NCBI GenBank assembly: GCA_030762895.1
Contig: CM061069.1
Span: 104,549,923-104,613,922, forward strand
Reading direction: 5' to 3'
From: Sophora flavescens
Taxonomy: Eukaryota > Streptophyta > Magnoliopsida > Fabales > Fabaceae
Length of the DNA stretch: 64,000 bases
Shown: positions 33,843 to 45,731 of the stretch, piece by piece
Position numbering within the stretch: position 1 is the stretch's first letter
How the letters are laid out: the number at the start of each line of letters is the position of its first letter
Program-made: the position numbers and the translations under genes
Notes under the pieces: generated by a model
What the model was told of the DNA's origin: nothing
Seen by the model: the letters and a program-made list of their open reading frames with translations, nothing else
Databases searched by the model: none

Positions 33843-35250
33843 TTAATCCCTAATCCTCCACTCCTTTTCGGTTTACATACCTCACTCCATTTCACCCATG
33901 CTATTTTCTTCCTTTCATAATTTCCACCCCAAAGAAAATTCCTCTGAATTGATGTAATTTCACTCACCACCTTTTTTGGAACTTTCATCAAAGATAGGTA
34001 ACAGATAGGGAGATTTGAAAGTACCAAGTTTATTAACACAATTCTGCCACCTAGAGACAAATTTCTCCTCTTCCAGCATGATAGTTTCCTCCTAAGTTTG
34101 TCATCCATAGGCTTCCAAACCCGAGCACGCTTGGGATTGGCTCCAATAGGTATTCCCAAGTAGCTAAAAGGCACATTACTAATTTTGCAATTCAAGAAAC
34201 CTGCTTGCCGCTTCAATGAACTCCTCTTCCACATTCACATCGATGAGGCAACTCTTCATGAAGTTGACTTTAAGTCCCGACACTAGCTCGAAACACTTGA
34301 GAATGGATTTCATGACCCACACGTTCTGAATCGAAGCCTCACCAACTAACAACGATTCATCTGCATATTGAAGATGTGATATTGTTACTTCATTATCCCC
34401 GAACACGAACCCTTTGAACAACCCCTCTGAAGCGGCCTTAGAAACCAAACCACTCAAACCCTCCGCCACCACAATGAATAAGAAAGGGGCTTGGGGATCC
34501 CTTGTTTTAATCCTCTTTACAAAGAGATTTTTTCTGTGGGGCTACCATTGACTAACACCGAAGTCCAACCCGAAATACACACTTTGATCCATTTTCTCCA
34601 TTTCAAGCAAAAACCCAACCTTTGGAGCATATAGTCTAAGAAAGACCAACTAACAGAACCATAAGCCCTTTCGAAGTCAATTTTACAAATTAGACCACTC
34701 TTCTTTCTCTTCTTAGCATAACCTAACACCTCGTTCACAACCACCACCCCGTCTAGAATTTGTCTATTTTCAAGGAAAACGGATTGAGTTCTGGAGATTA
34801 CCTTTGGCAGCACCTTCTTTAGCATTTTTGAGAGAGCTTTCGCAAGGATTTTGTAAAGACAACCAACCAATGAGATAGGCCTAAACTCTTTGATTGAGTG
34901 AGCACACTCCTTCTTCGATATGAGAATCACAAAGGAGCCAATAATACCTTTTGGGAGCTTACAGTTAGCGTGGTATTCCCTCACAAAACTATAGAAACTG
35001 GCCTTAATTGTATCCCAGAAATTCTTTATAAATGCGAAGTTAAAACCGTCCGGGCCCAGGCTTTTGTCACCCTCGCAATCCCACACCGCCTCCCTAATTT
35101 CTACTTCAGAAAAAAGCTCTACTAAAGTAGTGTTATCTCCTTCACTTAACCGATTGAAAGGCACCCCATCCAATGTTGGTCTATCCCATTTATCTTTAGA
35201 GAACTGGCTTGTAAAGTGATTAAGCACCTCTTGTTTCACATCCTCTGCCT

Positions 35251-35850
35251 CAAAGTTTTACTTTTGTTTTTGTCGAAAATGATTTTTTTACTAACCTTGA
35301 TTGTGAACAGATTATTAATGATTTTGCAAATGCTTATGAGGAGGATAATATTCAAATGATTATGAAGGCATCATTTTCTTGATTCGCTCAGGGCAGTCCC
35401 TGTCCATTTACATCCATATTCACATTCACAGTAAGCTGAATTATGCTACAAAATACAAATAAACATACCTTACCACAGTGCCATATGTACTTAACGAGGG
35501 TACTAATGACACTTCATGGAACTGATTAACAGGAACCTTTTCTCGGAAAATATTTTCAATCACTGATTTGTATTTGTTAGCTAGCTAAAAATTCCATTCT
35601 TTTTTAAAAGCAGTAATACTCAGATAACAGTACATGCAATTCCAAGAGACTACTGTCTGCAAGAAAACGCATATAGGTTGTTATTTGCAATCCAACGAGT
35701 TACTCCTTTGAGTTTAGGTGGAAACGAAAAAGAAAAGACAATATTTTCCCTTCATTTTATTGATTTGACATAAATTTAAGGAACATGATCATATTCCTTA
35801 ACCTGTTGACAAGATATAATTAAGATAAAGTTTATTTTCATACTAAGATA
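35251..35850. other. Intergenic, no supportable gene
   Basis: No coding exon, repeat terminus or inverted repeat was recognised between the LINE 5' break and the foldback element. Confidence 0.4.
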
Positions 35851-36388
35851 GGGTTGGGCTAAGATGCACCACCCATATTTTACACCACCCACTACACCAT
35901 CCACATGTGGCAAATTTTGGACCAATCAAATTGCCACATGGGTTTGGTCAAAATTTCAAACTTTCTAGTTGTATTTCTATTGCAGTCAAATATATGAATA
36001 CAATATATTGTAGCATAGTATATGTACTCTTTGTACTCGCAAATTTAACCCATATTAAAATAATATTTTTTATTAAAAAAACTGATTATATTGAAAAATA
36101 ATATTTTAATATGAATTAAAATAATATCCGTTGTCAATAATATTTTGTAATATAATCCGTTTTTTTAATCAAAAAACATTATTTTAATATGGGTTAAATT
36201 TGCGAATACAAAGAGTACATATTCTATACTACAATATACTGTATTCATATAGTTTGACTACAGTATAATACAACTAGAAAGTTTGAAATTTTGACCAACC
36301 TATGTAGCAATTTGATTGACCCAAAATTTACCACATGAATGGTATAGTAGGTGGTGTAAAATGTGGGTGGTGCACCATAATCATACCC
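35851..36388. repeat. Large foldback (palindromic) MITE
   Basis: The two halves are inverted repeats of about 200 bp: GATGCACCACCCATATTTTA on the left faces GGTGCACCACCCACATTTTA on the complement of the right. Further inside, AACTTTCTAGTTGTAT, TTAACCCATATTAAAATAAT and CAAATTTAACCC are mirrored. The AT-rich loop is near 36080-36170. It can form a long hairpin. No coding capacity. Confidence 0.8.
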
Positions 36389-37022
36389 ATCAAGCTAAAT
36401 ATTAGTGCAATGAGAAGACACTTAAAGTACCAAAGTGAATAGTGATAGATCTATCACGGTCATTATTTATCTTTCTCTGATTCCCAGATGCAAAATTAGA
36501 TTCAAAATACTAAACTCTAATGCTGATTGTAAGCTATCTATATATGGTACTTGTTTCCACATGCATATTACAATGTACTAGCCCATTGTATAAGAAGGGG
36601 TAGGCAAGTTTATCACAGTCGTTTTGACCTTAGTCATCATGTTTATGCTATTTGTAATCCCTTGAGATCCAATTCCACTGTCCTTCATACCCTGTCAATA
36701 AAACATTTGTTTTTGTTAAACTTTGGAAATAAAAATTGTGGAATAACATATTTTTATTAACTAGTTTATATGGTGAGTTCACCTGAAAGGGAAAATGATC
36801 TGATCCACGAGCTGGGGCAGAATTTATTTGAACTGTTCCTGTCTCCATTGCATCACTGATCAACATTGCCTTGTTGATATCCTTTGTGAAGACACAACCC
36901 TGCACAAGTTCATTGTGTTAAAGCAAATTACAAAAATGTGACTTGAATCTATTATATGAAGTCCTTATATATGAAAATGGGTTTCCTAGGTTAAAAAACT
37001 TACAAATTCACTAGTGCAGAAA

Positions 37023-37485
37023 AATGATTATACATCGGAGTTTACACATCGGTTTTTAAGAAACCGATGTGTAAAACGAGGCGGTGACATTTTTGAAATT
37101 AAAACCAAAGTATTACACATCGGTTTAGGGAATAACCGATGTGTAAAACGTTTCCACATCGGTTATTTATAACCGATGTTTAAAATTAAAATAAAAAAAA
37201 TTTAAAGTCAGAATTTTTAACATTCAACATCGGTTCTTTATGAACCGATGTGTAAAATAGTGATTAACAACATCGGTTTCTAATTAACCGATGTATAAAA
37301 TTATAAATAAAAAAAATAGAAATTAAAATTTTACTTTTACACATCGGTTTTAAATAACCGATGTATAAAATTTAAAAAAAATTTGAGAAGTTAAAAGTTT
37401 AAGGTTTACACATCGGTTTTTGTATAACCGATGTGTATAATATGGTTAACCACATCGGTTTTAGGCATAACCGATGTGTAATATT
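37023..37485. repeat. CACTA-2 left subterminal array
   Basis: At least seven inverted pairs of CACATCGGTT and AACCGATGTG, separated by short AT spacers, form a series of small hairpins. In En/Spm elements such repeats bind the TNPA-type protein; that role is inferred here. Confidence 0.8.
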
Positions 37486-39225
37486 CCCAATTTTTATTCT
37501 GTTCCGCGCCCTATCCCTGCATTCTTCAGTTTCGAGTTTTGCTGAACCCTAAAACAGAAAACACTCCCTCCCTCCAGCTCGAAGTTCATCCCTACCGCTG
37601 CCTCCGCTAACACTCCCATTTTTTCTCTGCTAACGCGCGGCTCTCTCCTCGAAGTTCATTCCTCACCCTGTGCTGCAATATCTATTTTACTTTTTGGGCG
37701 TGCAGTGCTTTACCTTTGCGTTTGGATGCTCGCCCTCACCTCGCTCTGTCCGCTTGCCACCATTGCTTCATTCTCTGGTGAGGGCTTCCTCCATTTTACG
37801 TTGCTTCACTTTCCCTTCACCTTGCTTCATTCTCCAGTATTCACTTTGTTCAGTTTATTGTTGTGGTTCATTCACTGATGTGTATGGGTAATGGATTTTG
37901 CTGTTGTGATTAACTGATTTGGGTTTAGGGTTTTCCATATTCAATCTTCGGTTTCGTTCAAATTTTTTCTTGTTTTTCACTGGTTTGCGCCTGGTTTTAG
38001 GGGGTGAAGGAGGTTGGAAGGGTTTCATGTTTCTACACTCTATTCTCTGGGCTGGTGTTGGTCTCATGGTTATGCTTTCTAGCATGTCTTACTCTGGCTG
38101 GTTTTACTCTTAGCCTCTCATACTTATATTTTTGTATTTTTGCTTTTCAGGTACCTAGAATGCTAGGAGCAAGTTATCAAGTGCATCAACATTCTTTGGA
38201 ACTTTCTATTTGAAAGTTGGAGGCTTGGAGCAGTGGCCTTAAAGACTTTTGTCAAGATATTCAGTCTCTATAACTTTTATTGTGTTAATTGTTAAGTGTC
38301 TGCATAGTAAATTCTAGACGGGTGCACTCTCCCAACGCAGTTCCAGCCACGCCGCCATCTCCGCCACCACAGGTAGCTTGGATGAAAACATCTCCTTTCT
38401 TCTTCTTTTTATCTTCCTCAGTTTTAGCATGCTACTCCAACCCTGAATTACCTTTATTTGGGACTGATATTAAAATGCTTTGAACATCAGAAGAAATTTA
38501 AATACTGGTATTTCTACCAATCATTGCCGCTGACCAACTTTATTACTCTATTTGCAGAATAAGAAATTGACAGTTGTTATTTTCCTGGACTGCGGATTTG
38601 ATTTGAGGAGTGTCATTGACTTCGTTGCATAGTGCTACTGCCTCTGCTTTGTTCACTTCTCTGCTTTCTTTGCACAATAACAACTAGGCGTGTCTCTCAG
38701 AAGGTACGTTTTGGCTGAAAAGCTTTCATTGGAGTTTTAATGTATTTTCTTGAAAATTTATTTGATTCGAGAATATGCCCACAATAATTAGTAAAGCCTT
38801 AGTTTCCCGTTTGAGATGCAATACTAATGAGCGTATGTGTATGTGCTTAATGTACCGCTCATTGTGTTGGATCTTGAATTGTCCAAAGTTGGACAGTTTG
38901 GGAAAAAACTTTTTCTTAATTCAGTTAAAATAGTTATTCATTGATTCTAATGTTATATACTTGATGAAAGTTCGGATTGATAAATTTCCTTTCGTTCTCC
39001 GGGTGCATACTTTATCGTGGTGGATGTCATCGCGTTCAAGTAGTGTACGTCGGAGACCGCAGGAAATGCTTTGCCGAAATTTTGTCGAGTATGAGCATGA
39101 GAGTTAAGGACTAACTGTTAACCGAATGTTGAAAAAGTTTCTTCTCGAATGGGATAGGGCCATACCCTGTCATAAGAAGTGGTTGATGAATATGTTGGAC
39201 TAAGTACGAAGGTATTGGTTTAGTC

Positions 39226-42200
39226 ATGGATCGCGGTTGGATGAATGCTAGACGGACAAGTGATGAGTATGAGAATGGAGTGGAAGATTTTCTACGGTTT
39301 GCAAAAACAAATGCTCCGATAGTGGTAACGGAAGGTTTTATTGTCCTTGTGTTAACTGTTTGAATGAGAGACGACTAGAAGGCGAGGAGATACGTGATCA
39401 TCTTATTTGTGAGGGGATTTGCAAGAGTTATACAACATGGATATGTCATGGTGAATCGTTAGACAGGCCGAGGGTGTCGGATAGAGAGGAAGTTGAAGAC
39501 GTGGAAATGGACGATGGACTAGAGGACATGATCCGTGATGTTGGGCAAGAGTCTTTTCGGCGCGCACATGTGTATGATACTTTGTGCAGTGATGCGCAAG
39601 TGGCTTTGTATCCGGGGTGCACTAATTTCACACGGTTGTCAGCGGTGTTAAGATTGTTCAATGTGAAGGCGAGAAATGGGTGGAGCGATAAAAGCTTTAC
39701 CGAATTGCTTGAGTTGTTGAAAGAAATGCTTCCAGAAGGCAACACATTGCCATCTCGAAACTATGAGGTGAAGAAGATATTGTGTCCGATGGGTATGGAG
39801 TATAATAAAATACACGCTTGCCCCAATGATTGCATATTGTACAAGAAAGAGTTTGAAGAGATGCACGAGTGCCCCAGGTGTGGGGTATCACGCTACAAAG
39901 TGAAGGATGGTGATTCTAGTTGTGATGTGGTCACCAAAGGTCCTCCTGCGAAGGTGTTATGGTATCTTCCCGTGATTCCGCGGTTCAAGCGATTGTTTGC
40001 TAATGTAAATGACGCAAAGAACATTAGATGGCATGCAGATGAGAGGAAGTGTGATGGACAGCTTTGCCAGCCTGCCGATTCTTTGCAATTGAAGAGAATT
40101 GATAGTTTGTTTCCGGATTTCGGCAATGAGCCCAGAAACCTCAGGCTTGGACTTGCTACCGATGGAATGAATCCATATGGAAACTTAAGTAGTATTCATA
40201 GTTCATGGCATGTTCTCCTTGTAATTTACAACCTGTCTCCTTGGTTGTGCATGAAGCGCAAATACATTATGTTAAGTATGATGATTTCGGGTCCTAAACA
40301 GCCAGGAAATGATATTGATGTTTATCTGAGTCCCTTGATTGAAGACTTGAGAATGTTGTGGGATGAAGGCATTGATGTGATTGACGGGTATTGCCATGAG
40401 ACATTCAGATTGCGTGCCATGTTATTTTGCACCATCAATGACTTTCCAAAGATATCGGGGACCTGTGTGGGTATAGTGTTAAGGGGCATAAAGCATGTCC
40501 AATATGTGAAGAAGGAACATGTTACCATCAACTGCAACATGGAAGGAAGACGGTTTACCTTGGGCATCGGAGATTTCTCCGACGTAATCATCCTTATCGT
40601 AGATTGAGAAAAGCTTTCAATGGACTTCCGGAGAATGAAATTGCTCCGGTGGCCTTGACTGGAGAGCAAGTTTATGAAAGGGTGAACAACACTAATGTTA
40701 TCTATGGGAAGACCCAGAAGAAGGCTACCGAGAAGAAAATATGGAAGAAGAGGTCGATCTTCTTTGATCTTCCATACTGGTGCAAGCTTGATGTAAGACA
40801 TTGTATTGATGTGATGTATGTAGAGAAAAATGTGTGTGACAGTTTAATCGGAACGCTTCTCAACATTCAAGGCAAGACAAAGGATGGTGTTAATGCTCGT
40901 CTGGATCTAGTTGCGATGGGTATACGAGAGCAGTTAGCTCCACTTAAAGTGGGGGATAAGAAGACTTATTTGCCCCCAGCATGTCATACTTTATCAAAAA
41001 AAGAGAAAAGAAGTTTCTGTGAATGTCTACGGGGAGTCAAAGTGCCACAGGGGTTACTCTTCAAATATCGAAAGACTTGTTTCAATGAAAGATCTCAAAT
41101 TAGTTGGCTTAAAGTCTCATGATTGTCATGTCTTGATGCAACAACTACTACCGGTGGCCATTCGTGACATATTGCCTAAAAAAGTCAGACATGCCATTAC
41201 TAGGTTATGCTTATTCTTCAATGCTATATGTAGCAAGGTCATTGACACTAAAAATTTGGATGAGTTGGAAAATGAGGCAGCCATTGTATTGTGCCAATTG
41301 GAGATGTATTTTCCACCTTCATTTTTTGACATCATGGTTCATTTGATTGTTCATCTAGTGAAGGAGATTAGATTGTGCGGTCCCGTTTATTTAAGGTGGA
41401 TGTACCGGTTGAGCGATACATGAAGATCCTGAAAGGATATATGAAAAATCCACACCGTCCCGAAGCATCTATTGTTGAAAGGTATGTTGCGGAAGAAGCT
41501 ATTGAGTTTTGTACGGACTACATGTCGGAAGCGGAACTGTAGGGCTTCCGAAGTCTCGATCACGAAGGAAGATATGATGGTAAGGGTACACGAGGTATCA
41601 CTTTGTTAAGAGCATGGATCGGGAGGAAGTGCTTCAAGCACATTTGTATATATTGAATAACACCGATGAGGTTGAACCATACTTATGTGAGCATAAAAGC
41701 ATCATCAATGAAACTTACCCTAGAATGAATGAAAAATGGTGTTTGAACAAGCATAACAAGACTTTCTTGAACTGGTTTAAAGAAAAAAATTGCAAAGGAT
41801 GGTACTCGCTTCGATACATTAAAATGGCTAGCACAGGGGCCTAACTTTGATGTCATATGCTGGAGTGGGTACGATATCAATAAGTTTTCCTTCTATACAA
41901 AGTCCCAGGATGACAAAAGTACTATGCAAAACAGTGGGGTTATGGTCGTCGCTGAGTCCATGCATTTCTCTAGTTCGAAAGATAAAAACCCTGTTATGGC
42001 ATCAGTTTCATACTTTGGAATCATTGAAGAGATATGGGAGGTTGATTACACGAAGTTTAGAGTACCTGTTTTTAAATGTCAGTGGGTCGACAGTAACAAT
42101 GGTGTGCAAACTGATGAGTTAGGATTCAAATTGGTGGACCTTAGTAAGGTAGGTAATAAAGAGGAACATTTCATCATGGCATCCCAAGCAAAACAAGTGT

Positions 42201-42418
42201 TTTATATCCGTGATCCTTCTAACAAAATGTGGTCAGTGGTTCTCCAGGGAAGAAACATGTATAATGGTAGTGAGGGAAATCACGATTCAACTCTTGATAT
42301 TTCTGATACTCCTTTCTCAACACGAGTGCCTAATTTCAATGAGGAAAATGAAGTGGATGATGTACATGCTACTCGTAATGATCACCAAGAAGGGTTATGG
42401 GAGAACTTTACTAATTGA
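39226..42418 (+). pseudogene. TNP2-type CACTA transposase, multiply frameshifted
   Basis: The best start is the ATG at 39226 (MDRGWMNARRTSDEYENGVE), the transposase-associated N-terminal domain, with a zinc-finger-like FYCPCVNCLN after a 1-nt frame break near 39320. The main TNP2 domain follows: PSRNYEVKKILCPMGMEYNK, CPRCGVSRYK, NIRWHADERK, RLGLATDGMNPYG. Frame breaks are visible near 40455, 41045, 41405, about 41540 (with a TAG) and in an A7 run at 41784-41790. The C-terminal region (DINKFSFYTKSQDD, KCQWVDSNNGVQTDELGF) matches the plant DUF4216-type domain and ends at 42418. TNP2 binds and cuts the element ends. As written, no full-length protein can be made. Several breaks are single-base, and the A7 one is in a homopolymer, so assembly error is an alternative. 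Confidence 0.88.
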
Positions 42419-42585
42419 CCACAAAGTAAGTTTAGTTTGATATTACTATCAAGTTTGGCATATTATATGTTTACGTTAATATTTATAAGTTATGTTTATG
42501 TATGTTGATCGATATTTATAAGTTATGTTTGATATTTATCCTGACATACTAACAAGTTTTTTTTTTTTGTGTTTAAACAGTATAC

Positions 42586-45500
42586 ATGGCTGATCATGAG
42601 GATATCCCTCCTTCATGCAAATGGGTCGGAGACCCCGTCTCACTCGGTAGAAAGGGTAGACGTGCCACACGGATGAGGCATTTGACTGCCAACCGTGGGT
42701 CAAATCAAAGGATAAGAGTAGACTTTGATAATAAACTCAATCCTATTGGGCCAATGGAAGATCAGTTTACCAGTTTTGTGGCGACCCTTGCTAGGAACAG
42801 GCCCAGTATACTCATTGATAGGTGGAGAGATGTACCAGCAGACGTGAAGGAGCAGATATGGGAGAGTATTCTGGTATCTATACTTCTACGTCCTGTGTTT
42901 ATCTGTATCTACTTTATTTTTATCTTAATAATATCATACAGTAATTCGTTGATTCTTTTGGTCTTAATGTAGTTGACCTTTGACATACCGGATACATACG
43001 CTATGAAGAAGCGTTTGCTGAAGTATGCTGGAGAGCGTTGGAGGGCTTTTAAGGCCGACCTGGGCAGATACTATATATTCAATCCAAAAAGTAAAAAGAA
43101 CCCACTTGAGGTGTATCCGTTTCTTGACAAGGCGACATGGGATCGCTTTGTTCAGAGCCGACATGATCCCAGCTTTCAGGTTAACTTATTTGATTTGTCT
43201 CTAAATTTATGTAATTGCATTAATTTCATTTACTTATGTAATTTAATTGTCTTTTATTTATAACAGGAGAAGAGGAAAAAGGGGCAGGAAAACCAAAGCA
43301 AGAATGTCTACCCCCATGTCATGTCTCGTGGGGGATATAAAAAGCTTGTTCAGAAAATGGTTGAAGAGGAAAAGAAAGCACGTCAGGAAGCAGCATCTCA
43401 GGCAGATCCTAATGCTGAAACTCTTCCAGAGGTTGTTGATCCACCTCCACCCCCACGCCATCGTTCATGGAAGAGGGGCCGACAAAGAAAAACGGGACAA
43501 TATACATCCGAGGAGGCCCGCCAAGTAGCTGAGAGGATTGTAAGTATATTTTATTGTAATTGTCATTTTAAGATTGTTACCGAATTGTAATGTGACCTGA
43601 TATTTTATGTGATAGGATGCCTTGGATGATCAGCTAACCCAAGGAACCTTTGTTCCTAGAGGACGCAATGATATCTTATCTACTGCCATCGGTAAACCAG
43701 ACCACCCGGGCTGTGTCATTGGTGTGGGATGGGGAGTCGGCATTCGCCAATACCATGGTTCATCTTCACACCAATGCCACAGGGATGTTGAAGCAGATAG
43801 AGCACGACTAAAACAGGAGATTGCAGCTGAGCTTCGACAGGAGATGGCCGAGCAGTTTGCCCAACAGATGGCAATATTGACTTCTATGTCCCAAAGAGAT
43901 GACAAAGGTGTCCAACCCTCTATCCAACCCTCTGTCCATGTGAGCACTAAGGGCTCATGTGATCCTCCTCATCATCCTGAAAATGATGATGATGGTGATG
44001 ATGATGATGCTGATGATGATGATGCTGATGATGATGATGATGACGACCCTGATAGGTGTGAGCTATATGTTGATGATCATTATCATCGCCGCTTAGTGAC
44101 ATTGGGTAGGGCACATACTAACTTAGGTAATACCATACACAATCGGTTATTACCGGATGATCAGCTGAGGGTGTCTGTTGAGATTATTCGAGATGCTGAT
44201 GCTCTAGTCCTTGTGCCCACTGAGGAGGTTCAAACAGTGGGTCAAGCCCCCGGTAACCTCATCCTCTGGCCAAGAAGACTGGTCAACTTTCTTGTTGCAT
44301 CTGAGGTATTCGATTAGTTGTGTTTTTCTATATTCATAGTTGAAATAATTTATTATTGTTTCAAGATAATGCTTTATTTTTATTCGTTATAGGATGTTGG
44401 AAATGATATTGTGCCTAAAAGGTCGGATCTAGGAAGACCGAGAGATGTCTCCCTCCTGCCAAGGTATTCATTTGACCATTTAGTTAATAACGAATTAAAT
44501 AACTTAATTATCCGTGATTACTAATATATATCTATGTTGTTTAGGGGATCGACAAAGGGGCACCTGGCCATGGTGATGTTTTTAAAGTTCTGGCTATACA
44601 GGTTGTCACCATGGAGAATGACGCAGCCTTGGTAAGGTTGGAACATGATGCCACCACAGTGAACTGTATATACCAAAGAAGGAACTTATGGAGATGGTAC
44701 TCAATAAAGAAATGGCCAGTTCTGCACACATATCATTTTGGTGCACGTAAGTACATTTTATTTATAAGTTAAGTACGTAATTAATTTTTAAATACTATGA
44801 TAATTAACATGTTTTTCCAATATATTAGGTATCTGCATCGTATGTTAGTCGATCAGGGTAACCTCGCCCTTTATGGGTTCATTGACCCCATGTTCATTCA
44901 GGGTGATGTTCTCCTAGCATCGGAAGACCCGGTCACTACCATACGTGATATACTTGCCCGAGACGATCATCAATTCTATCTTGCGCCTTATCTCAATAAG
45001 TAAGTACCGGTTATTTAAGTATAACTATATATGGCTTAGTCACTAACTGTTCCGCAAATACAGCCGGCATTGGCAACTGTTGCTATTGTACCTAAGAATG
45101 AACGTCGTGGTCTTCTTCTGCTCATTGGGAAATAAGCTGGCGAATCAACTGAAGACGATCATCGAAACGTAAGCATTAAAATACTTTATAATCAGTAATG
45201 CAGTTGTTTTAATTATCTGAAATCTATTAGATATACTTTAATTAATGTTTTTGTCATGATAGGTCTATTAATGCAACCCACATGTTGCGTGGTGAAAGGC
45301 GTAATCGGGCTATCAGATGGATTATTCCCAGTGTAAGATATTTATTAGTTCAAATGCATCAAATGCAGTGGGTACAATAATTGATTTCTATTTTATTTAA
45401 TTCCTCATATTCTAATTGGGTTTCATTTGTACGTAGTCACGTATACAACGTGGGTCATGGGAATGTGGCTACTATGTGATGCGGTGGATGTTGGAAATTA

Positions 45501-45731
45501 TCTCCTCGGGATCACTTGAAAGATGGCAGGAGGTAAATGTTAATTGACACAATTAGAATTAATAATATAGATTCGTTATATGTTTTATGTTAGTTTATTA
45601 CTTAAAAGATATAATCTTTTATCCAATTAAACTTGCAGATATTCAACAATCCAACTCCATTATCTGATTCTGACATCAACAGCATAAAGAGGCGTTGGGC
45701 AACTTTCTTTCTTCAAGTGTACCAACCATAG
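42586..45731 (+). CDS. CACTA-2 second gene: transposase_24-type plus Ulp1 (C48) domain
   Basis: Eleven exons are inferred: 42586-42873, 42973-43179, 43267-43539, 43616-44305, 44393-44462, about 44545-44746, 44829-44999, 45064-45168, 45263-45332, 45437-45532 and 45639-45731. The start is MADHEDIPPS. The N-terminal part has YPFLDKATWDRFVQSRHDPSF and the MSRGGYKKLV block of En/Spm transposase_24 proteins. Exon 4 has a Gln/Glu-rich helix and an Asp-rich run coded by GAT repeats (43984-44048). The Ulp1 region shows RHWQLLLLYL (His) and IQRGSWECGYYVMRWML (Gln, Cys); the catalytic Asp position reads VFFCSL. Exon 6 has a probable frame break near 44655, so the protein may not be intact. It may be a SUMO-protease-like partner of TNP2, captured long ago by CACTA elements; function is inferred. 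Confidence 0.75.

Larger units (their letters stand above)
32487..35239 (-). pseudogene. LINE ORF2 (reverse transcriptase) remnant
   Basis: The minus-strand reading begins in the reverse transcriptase domain (35239-34517): GDKSLGPDGFNFAFIKNFW, EFRPISLVGCLYKILAKALS, FLENRQILDGVVVVNE, FERAYGSVSWSFLDYML. After a frame break it continues at 34472-34179 with ISHLQYADESLLVGE, where the catalytic YADD reads YADE. Next, 34234-33827 holds VPFSYLGIPIGANPKRARVW, LSLGGRIVLINLVL and IAWVKWSEVCKPKRSGGLGI. A MITE separates this from DIHLFNLSLLDKWMWRI (33500). The C-terminal zinc-binding-like region is only partly present (32894-33157, 32487-32732). Several frame breaks, two or three insertions and the altered active site make it dead. 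Confidence 0.85.
31022..35250 (-). mobile_element. LINE retrotransposon (L1-type), 5'-truncated and interrupted
   Basis: The minus-strand ORF2 remnant runs from 35239 (5' end lost) to about 32487, followed by a 3' non-coding part down to a T-run at 31023-31030 (the A-tail on the minus strand). It is broken by a hAT-like TIR element (31076-32096), a PIF-type MITE (33517-33842) and an LTR-like piece (about 32735-32885). 34900-35000 and its surroundings carry the reverse transcriptase; 32894-33157 and 32487-32732 carry remnants of the zinc-binding and C-terminal regions. Confidence 0.85.

Noticed and set aside
37023..37485. Regularly spaced repeats resembling a CRISPR array
   Set aside because: Repeats are short inverted pairs at the ends of a CACTA transposon in a plant genome; no unique spacers or cas genes.
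42586..45731. Host SUMO protease gene
   Set aside because: The Ulp1 domain is fused to a transposase_24-type region and lies within CACTA termini, so it belongs to the transposon.
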